From contig JASLEG010000246.1 in the NCBI GenBank assembly GCA_030151225.1, positions 1-28,810 on the forward strand: a stretch of DNA of 28,810 nucleotides, written 5' to 3'. The notes below the pieces were generated by a model. It was not told the DNA's origin, made no database searches, and was given only the letters and a program-made list of their open reading frames with translations. The translations under genes were made by a program, and so were the position numbers. The DNA is from Burkholderia sp. Its GTDB lineage: Bacteria; Pseudomonadota; Gammaproteobacteria; Burkholderiales; Burkholderiaceae. This document shows positions 23,708-28,810 of the stretch, piece after piece; position 1 is the stretch's first letter; each line of letters begins with the position of its first letter.

Positions 23708-24619
23708 TTACGCACGGACCTGCGGATCGCCCTGCGCGAGCGCCGCGCTGCGCGCGCGCTCCGCGTCGCCGCGCGCGGCCGCGAATTCCGCGCCGAGCAG
23801 CAGCACCGCGGCCGAGAAGTACAGCCACATCAGCAGCACGGCCAGCGAGCCGGCCGCACCGAATGCGCTGGCCGTGCCGGCGTGGGCCAGATACACGGCG
23901 AACAGCTTCTTGCCGGCCGAGAACAGCACGGCGGACACGATCCCGCCCGTCAGCGCATCGCGCCGCGTGACGTGTGCGTCGGGCAGGAATTTCAGCAGCG
24001 CGGCGAACGCGCAGGCGAGGATCGCGATGCCGGCCGTGAACTGCAGCACGTCGCCGATGAGCACGAAGCGCGTGGCGCCCCACAGCCAGCGGCCCACGAA
24101 GGTGATCGCGGTGTCGAGCATCAGCGACACGATCAGCAGGAAGGCCACGCCGAGCACGAGCCCGAACGAGATCAGCCGCACCCGCACCAGGCCGAATACC
24201 GACGACCAGCGCTTCTCGCTGGTCGGCCACACGATGCCAAGCGCGGTGTTCAGCGAGGAGAACGTGGCCGACGCGCCGATCGCCAGCATCACGAACGAAA
24301 TCGCCGCCGCCACGCCGCCGTTGCTGTCGCGGCGATGGGCGTTCTCCACGATGGTCTGCACGCCGGCCGCGGCGTCGTTGCCGATCATGCTGTGCACCTG
24401 GTTGAACACCTCGCCGCGCGCGGCATCGGCGCCGAAGAACCAGCCGGCCACGGCGATCACCATCACCAGCATCGGCGCGAGCGAGAAGGCCGAATAGAAC
24501 GCGATGCTCGCCGCCATCGTGGTGCAGTGGTCGTTCGAGAAGCGCTTGAACGCGTCGACGGCCCAGTTCACGTTGGTCTTGACGAGCTTTTCGGGCGGTT
24601 GCGAGAGCAGAGGTTTCAT
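23708..24619 (-). CDS. YihY/BrkB family inner-membrane protein
   Basis: The 303-residue protein has six membrane segments and the family's N-terminal signature: NVNWAVDAFKRFSNDHCTTM, then AASIAFYSAFSLAPMLVMVI. GAAGSLAVLLMWLYFSAAVLLLGAEF appears near the C-terminus, in two adjoining parts. The family was once annotated as ribonuclease BN, wrongly, and is now called YihY or BrkB; its function is not settled, with transport or envelope roles suggested. ATG 24619 gives a typical N-terminus, but an in-frame ATG at 24655 (12 more residues) cannot be excluded, since neither has a clear ribosome-binding site. It is divergent from the next gene. Confidence 0.9.
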   Translation of the reverse strand: MKPLLSQPPEKLVKTNVNWAVDAFKRFSNDHCTTMAASIAFYSAFSLAPMLVMVIAVAGWFFGADAARGEVFNQVHSMIGNDAAAGVQTIVENAHRRDSNGGVAAAISFVMLAIGASATFSSLNTALGIVWPTSEKRWSSVFGLVRVRLISFGLVLGVAFLLIVSLMLDTAITFVGRWLWGATRFVLIGDVLQFTAGIAILACAFAALLKFLPDAHVTRRDALTGGIVSAVLFSAGKKLFAVYLAHAGTASAFGAAGSLAVLLMWLYFSAAVLLLGAEFAAARGDAERARSAALAQGDPQVRA

Positions 24620-25014
24620 GGATGTCGAGCGCGAGGCGCGGCGAGCGCCTGTCATGTCAATGTCGGATTCGGACGCATTCTGTCCCGAAAAGTTTAGCGG
24701 GACGCGCGCGCCGGTTCGTGGCGCCATGCGCGGGCCGCATGCGCGTGAAAGCGGAGCGGGGCGCGACGACGCCGTGCTGCAAACGAGCCCGCAAGGCACG
24801 TGCCCGCCGTGCAGGACGCGTGCGGCACGGGCTCGGCGCAGGTTCGAGCGGAGCCCTGCCGCAATTTGCATGCGCCGTGTCGGGATTTACCCGGTCTTGC
24901 CAGCCCACGCGGCGTGCGGCATGCGCGATGCGCTCGCCCAGTGCGCGTCGCGCCGCGCCCCGTGCGCGCGCGAATGCCGGTAAGCTGCGTTATCGTTTAC
25001 AGGCGTTTTTGCGC
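24620..25014. other. Divergent intergenic region, no gene seen
   Basis: This 395-base GC-rich gap lies between the yihY-type gene (-) and the deacylase gene (+). Open frames that cross it are rich in Arg, Ala and Cys, without recognisable sequence. TTATCG (24990-24995) and TTTACA, just before 25003, are the only promoter-like strings, and I could not make a confident -35/-10 pair from them. I see no repeat or RNA gene. Confidence 0.5.
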
Positions 25015-26055
25015 ATGCCCACCCCGATCATGACCGACGTATCCCCCCGACGACCGAACCCGATCCGCTGCGAAATCGATCTCGACGCCGACGGCAAGCA
25101 CGCAGGCTATCTGCGTCTGCCGCACTCGGTGCACCGCTCCGCCTATGGCTGGCTGCCGGTGCCGATCGCCTCGATCCGCAACGGCGAGGGCCCGGTGGTG
25201 CTGGTGATGTCGGGCAATCATGGCGACGAATACGAAGGGCAGGTGCTGAGCTCGCGCCTGATACGCGAGCTCGATGCCGAGCACGTGCGCGGCCAGGTGA
25301 TCGTCCTGCCGATGGCCAATTTCCCCGCGGCCGAAGCCGGCACGCGCACCTCGCCGATCGACGGCGGGAACCTGAACCGTTCGTTTCCGGGCGATCCGGC
25401 CGGCACGCCCACCCAGGTGATCGCCGACTACATCGAGCACACGCTGCTCGTGCGCGCCGATTACCTCGTGGATCTGCATTCGGGCGGCAGCTCGCTGATC
25501 TATCACGGCGGCAACCTGATCGCGCTCGAACCGCGCGACGAGGAAGAGGCGCGGCGCGTGAAGGGGCTGCTCGCCGCGTTCGGCATGCCGCGCGCCTATC
25601 TGAATGCGCCGAATCCCACCTATGCGTCCGCGGCCGCGCGCCGCCAGGGCGCGATCTCGATCCTGACCGAACTCGGCGGTGCGGGCATGACCGACGCCGC
25701 GCTGCTGCGCCAGGGCTGGCAGGGCCTGCTGCATTTCCTTGGCCACGTCGGCGCCGTGCGCGGGCCGCTCGTGCCGGACGGGCCGCCCGCCACCACGCGC
25801 TTCATGCGCGCGGGCAGCCCGAACCATTTCGTGTTCGCCTACGAGCACGGCGTGTACGAGCCGCTCGTCGAACTCGGCGACGTGGTGCGCGAAGGCCAGC
25901 CGGCCGCGCGCGTGCATTTCCCCGACACGCCGCTGCGCGAGCCGGTGGTGCAGCGCTTCGCCGGCGACGGCGAAGTGGTGTGCCGGCGCGTGCCGGCGCA
26001 GGTGCGGCGCGGCGATTGTCTGTTCCAGATCGCGCAGCCGCACGAAGCGGGCTGA
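25015..26055 (+). CDS. Succinylglutamate desuccinylase/aspartoacylase family zinc deacylase, DoeB-like
   Basis: The 346-residue protein belongs to the M14-like AstE/AspA family of N-acyl-amino-acid hydrolases. The zinc ligands are visible as His69 and Glu72 in GNHGDEYEG and His155 in VDLHSGGSS. NLNRSFPGDP (119-128) is the substrate-carboxylate region, and Glu219 in LTELGGAG is the expected general base. The opening (IRCEIDLDADGKHAGYLRLP) and GNHGDEYEGQ most resemble DoeB, the N-acetyl-diaminobutyrate deacetylase of ectoine degradation. No other ectoine gene is in the window, so the substrate is open. ATG 25015 or the in-frame ATG 25030 may be used; neither has a clear Shine-Dalgarno sequence. 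Family certain, substrate uncertain. Confidence 0.87.
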   Translation: MPTPIMTDVSPRRPNPIRCEIDLDADGKHAGYLRLPHSVHRSAYGWLPVPIASIRNGEGPVVLVMSGNHGDEYEGQVLSSRLIRELDAEHVRGQVIVLPMANFPAAEAGTRTSPIDGGNLNRSFPGDPAGTPTQVIADYIEHTLLVRADYLVDLHSGGSSLIYHGGNLIALEPRDEEEARRVKGLLAAFGMPRAYLNAPNPTYASAAARRQGAISILTELGGAGMTDAALLRQGWQGLLHFLGHVGAVRGPLVPDGPPATTRFMRAGSPNHFVFAYEHGVYEPLVELGDVVREGQPAARVHFPDTPLREPVVQRFAGDGEVVCRRVPAQVRRGDCLFQIAQPHEAG

Positions 26056-26092
26056 TCCGCGGTGCGCTCCTTTCTCCCGCTGGTTATGTTTT

Positions 26093-26098
26093 TATAAA
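26093..26098 (+). promoter_or_regulatory. Candidate -10 box ahead of the formate dehydrogenase region
   Basis: TATAAA in an AT-rich island (about 26084-26103) inside GC-rich DNA; the -35 side (CTTTCT near 26070) is poor. A start near 26105 would place the 14-bp palindrome (26119-26132) in the early transcript. Confidence 0.5.
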
Positions 26099-26118
26099 TA
26101 TAGCGACACGGAGGAAAT

Positions 26119-26132
26119 CGAGACATGTCTCG
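26119..26132. promoter_or_regulatory. Perfect 14-bp palindrome over the start codon of a small ORF
   Basis: CGAGACATGTCTCG is its own reverse complement. It lies about 20 bases after a TATAAA box and includes the ATG of the 43-codon ORF. It could be an operator for a dimeric repressor or an RNA hairpin masking the start. No regulator family is identified. Confidence 0.55.
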
Positions 26133-26256
26133 AATCGGGCAATTGTCCGAGCCGGGTTTGAATCCCGGAATGTCACGACAGGAAAGGCTGGCGGGCTTCC
26201 TGGTGGGCGGGGTTGGTGGCGTTTCCACTGGCGATTCGCGTCGGAATTTCCTATAA
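26125..26256 (+). CDS. Possible small ORF (43 codons) upstream of formate dehydrogenase
   Basis: ATG 26125 to TAA 26254-26256 encodes 43 residues starting MSRIGQLSEPGLNPG, with a short apolar stretch GFLVGGVGGV and the end DSRRNFL. A strong ribosome-binding site, GGAGGAAA (26110-26117), stands 7 bases before it, and a TATAAA box is just upstream. The end recalls the SRRxFL core of Tat signals, including that of the following gene, but it stops at once, so this may be chance. The peptide could be a leader whose translation affects the formate dehydrogenase transcript, which begins coding 127 bases on. I do not recognise it. It may be non-coding. Confidence 0.4.
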   Translation: MSRIGQLSEPGLNPGMSRQERLAGFLVGGVGGVSTGDSRRNFL

Positions 26257-26382
26257 ACCGATCACGCCGTGACGATTTTCGGTCCATCCACAAGATCAAA
26301 TGCGGCGTGTAACATCGACGCACGACTTCGGTCGTCCGAGAAAGACAAGATTTTCCCCACGTACACCCTCGCCGAGACCGCC
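26257..26382 (+). other. Leader of the formate dehydrogenase gene, nothing further seen
   Basis: These 126 bases lead to ATG 26383. An in-frame GTG at 26269 would lengthen the protein by 38 residues, but the result lacks a normal Tat signal start and is not adopted. No strong Shine-Dalgarno sequence precedes ATG 26383; GAGA at 26374-26377 is the closest. Confidence 0.4.
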
Positions 26383-28810
26383 ATGCTCCACCTGTCCCGG
26401 CGCCAGTTCCTGAAGGTGTCCGCCGCCACGCTCGCCGGATCGAGTCTTGCCCTGATGGGCTTCTCGCCCGACGCCGCGCTCGCGGAGGTTCGCCAATACA
26501 AACTGGCGCGTACCGTCGAAACCCGCAACACCTGTCCGTATTGTTCGGTGGGCTGCGGCATCCTCATGTACTCGCTCGGCGACGGCGCCAAGAACGCCAA
26601 GTCGAGCATCATCCACATCGAGGGCGATCCCGATCACCCCGTCAATCGCGGCACGCTGTGCCCGAAGGGCGCGAGCCTGATCGACTTCATCCACAGCCCG
26701 AGCCGGCTCACGCAGCCCGAATATCGGGCGCCCGGCTCCGACAGGTGGGAGCCGATCTCGTGGGAGGCGGCGCTCGACCGCATCGCGAAGCTGATGAAGG
26801 AAGACCGCGACGCGAACTTCGTCGAGACCACCGAAGACGGCCAGACGGTGAATCGCTGGCTCACCACCGGCATGCTGGCCGCCTCGGCCGGCAGCAACGA
26901 AGTGGGCTATCTGACGCACAAAACCATCCGCAGCATGGGGATGCTCGCATTCGACAACCAGGCACGTGTCTGACACGGCCCGACGGTGGCAGGTCTTGCC
27001 CCGACGTTTGGCCGCGGCGCGATGACGAACCATTGGGTCGACATCAAGAACGCCGACGTCATCCTCGTGATGGGTGGCAATGCCGCAGAGGCCCATCCCT
27101 GCGGATTCAAGTGGGTCACGGAAGCGAAGGCGCACCGCAAGGCGCGGCTCGTGGTGGTGGACCCGCGCTTCACGCGCACGGCATCGGTGGCGGACTATTA
27201 CGCGCCGATCCGCACCGGCACGGACATCGCGTTCCTCGGCGGGGTCATCAATTACCTGCTGAGCCACGACCGGATTCAGCACGAGTACGTGCGCAACTAC
27301 ACGGATTTCCCGTTCATCGTGCGCGAGGATTTCGCGTTCGACGACGGCATCTATTCCGGCTACAACCCCGACCGGCACAGCTACGTCGACAAATCGACCT
27401 GGGATTACGAGCGCGGTGACGACGGCTTCGTGAAGGTGGATCCGACGCTCGCGCATCCGCGCTGCGTCTACAACCTGCTGAAGCAGCATTACGCGCGCTA
27501 CACGCCCGAGAGGGTCGAGTCGATCTGCGGCACGCCCAAGGACAAGTTCCTGAAGGTGTGCGAGATGCTGGCGAGCACGGCGGTGCCGGGCCGCGCCGGC
27601 ACGATCCTGTACGCGCTCGGCTGGACCCACCATTCGGTCGGCGCGCAGATGATCCGCGCCGGCGCGATGGTGCAGTTGCTGCTGGGCAACATCGGCATCG
27701 CCGGCGGCGGCATGAACGCGCTGCGCGGCCATTCGAACATCCAGGGGCTGACCGACCTCGGCCTGATGTCGAACCTGCTGCCGGGCTACATGACGCTGCC
27801 CTCGCAGGCCGAGCAGGATTACGAGGCCTACATCGCCAGGCGCGCCTCGCAGCCGCTGCGGCCGAACCAGCTCAGCTACTGGAAGAACTACCGCGCGTTC
27901 TTCGTCAGCTTCATGAAGTCGTGGTGGGGCGATGCGGCCACCGCCGAGAACAACTTCGGCTACGACTACCTGCCGAAGCTCGACAAGCCCTACGACCTGC
28001 TGCAAACCATCGAGCTGATGGCGCAGGGCAAGATGAACGGCTATATCTGCCAGGGCTTCAACCCGCTGGCGGCGGCGCCGTCGAAGGCCAAGACGGCGGC
28101 GGCGCTCGGCAAGCTCAAGTGGCTCGTGGTGATGGATCCGCTCGCCACCGAAACCTCCGAATTCTGGAAGCCGCACGACGATTTCAACGTCGTCGATCCG
28201 GCCGCCGTGAAGACGGAAGTGTTCCGGCTGCCCACCACCTGCTTCGCCGAGGAGGAAGGCTCGGTCGTGAGCTCCTCGCGCGTGCTGCAGTGGCACTGGA
28301 AAGCCGCGGAGCCGCCGGGAGAGGCGCGCACCGACCTGCGCATCATGTCCGAGCTGTTCACGCGCCTGCGCGGGCTCTACGCGAAGGACGGCGGCAAGTT
28401 CCCCGACCCGATCCAGAAGCTGTGGTGGCCCTACGCGAACCCGGACGAGCCGACGCCGGAGGAAGTCGCGAAGGAATACAACGGCCGCGCGCTCGCCGAT
28501 CTGGTCGACCCCGCCGACAAGACGACCGTCACGCGCAAGGCCGGCGAGCAGCTCGCGGGCTTCGGCGAGCTGCGCGACGACGGCAGCACGATGAGCGGCT
28601 GCTGGATCTTCGCGGGCGCGTGGACGCAGGCCGGCAACCAGATGGGCCGGCGCGACAACTCGGATCCGACCGGCATCGGCAACACCCTGAACTGGGCCTG
28701 GGCGTGGCCGGCGAACCGGCGCGTGCTGTACAACCGCGCGTCCTGCGACCCGGCCGGCAAGCCCTACGACCCGGGCCGCAAGCTGATCGGCTGGACCGGC
28801 ACCGCCTGGG
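26383..28810 (+). CDS. fdnG: Formate dehydrogenase major (alpha) subunit, selenocysteine-containing, Tat-exported (partial at right edge)
   Basis: This is the molybdenum/tungsten-bis-MGD catalytic subunit of a membrane-bound formate dehydrogenase (FdnG/FdoG type), oxidising formate in the periplasm. The first 809 codons are in the window, of about 1015 in E. coli. A Tat signal SRRQFLK is at residues 5-11. The [4Fe-4S] cysteines are Cys51, Cys54, Cys58 and Cys93. The active site reads NQARV-Sec-HGPTVAG, with Sec197 encoded by TGA 26971-26973, in the same place as Sec196 of E. coli FdnG. The reading frame continues without another stop to the window end, with GGNAAEAHPCGFKW, VVVDPRFTRTASVADYYAPI and LGNIGIAGGGMNALRGHSNI. 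The TGA must be read as selenocysteine, as a SECIS hairpin follows. The beta and gamma subunit genes are expected to the right. fdoG is an equal alternative name. Confidence 0.95.
26974..27015 (+). promoter_or_regulatory. SECIS element directing selenocysteine at TGA 26971
   Basis: Just after the TGA, CGGCC (26976-26980) pairs with GGCCG (27010-27014) as the base of a stem. The apical hairpin GGCA / loop GGTCT / TGCC (26988-27000) has the GGUCU loop bound by SelB in E. coli fdhF and fdnG. The spacing from TGA to the loop (about 19 bases) is normal for bacterial SECIS elements. Use of it requires selA, selB, selC and selD elsewhere in the genome. Confidence 0.92.

Noticed and set aside
26152..26168. 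CCGGG TTTGAAT CCCGG, which looks like a tRNA T-arm
   Set aside because: No acceptor, D or anticodon arm can be built around it at tRNA distances, and the loop has TTT instead of TTC. It is at most a short hairpin or a remnant.
26269..26973. Truncated formate dehydrogenase fragment or pseudogene ending at TGA
   Set aside because: The TGA is in the conserved selenocysteine position, a SECIS hairpin follows, and the frame continues intact.

Overview
The window is high-GC DNA, apart from a few AT-rich control regions, with gene content and order typical of Burkholderia (Betaproteobacteria). Three things support this. The left part follows the order trpB / DNA methyltransferase / trpA / accD / folC / dedD / cvpA / purF / metZ. 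The middle matches, gene for gene, the second cepacian exopolysaccharide cluster (bce-II) of the Burkholderia cepacia complex. The right part has an OmpC-type Burkholderia porin. Species cannot be fixed from the sequence alone; in sequenced relatives this block lies, as I recall, on the second chromosome.

Region 1 (1-8700, all + strand) is housekeeping. It holds the end of trpB, an orphan beta-type DNA methyltransferase, trpA, the carboxyltransferase beta subunit accD, folC, a SPOR-domain protein (dedD), cvpA, purF and metZ. The accD-folC-dedD-cvpA-purF order is the same as in Escherichia coli. Before metZ lies a leader with the conserved blocks of a SAM-II riboswitch, then an intrinsic terminator, then the gene. 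This suggests S-adenosylmethionine feedback on direct sulfhydrylation of O-succinylhomoserine to homocysteine.

Region 2 (8768-21141) is the bce-II cluster, in several transcription units that diverge from two AT-rich control regions. On the - strand, bceO (acyltransferase), bceN (GDP-mannose 4,6-dehydratase) and bceM (reductase giving GDP-D-rhamnose) overlap stop-to-start. On the + strand are bceP (exported propeller-like protein), bceQ (Wzx-type flippase) and bceR (two fused GT4 glycosyltransferases). bceS (second acyltransferase, - strand) converges on bceR across a bidirectional terminator. An unlisted 50-residue membrane protein gene precedes bceT (UTP-glucose-1-phosphate uridylyltransferase). 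Together they make nucleotide sugars, add sugars and acyl groups to the lipid-linked repeat unit and flip it. Polymerase, export and kinase genes are not here and would be in the other cluster (bce-I).

Region 3 (21142-28810) holds separate units: an HU-type protein with a lysine/alanine-rich tail (+), a porin (-), a YihY/BrkB-type membrane protein (-), a DoeB-like zinc deacylase (+), and the start of a Tat-exported selenocysteine formate dehydrogenase alpha subunit (+). The dehydrogenase has an in-frame TGA at 26971 followed by a SECIS hairpin, so the apparent break in the gene is recoding. It runs off the right edge.

The best candidates for something undescribed are the metZ leader, the 50-residue gene in bce-II, the 43-codon ORF whose start codon lies in a perfect 14-bp palindrome ahead of the formate dehydrogenase, and the tandem 11-bp repeats at the presumed bceO start site. 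I saw no mobile element, CRISPR array, rRNA or complete tRNA.
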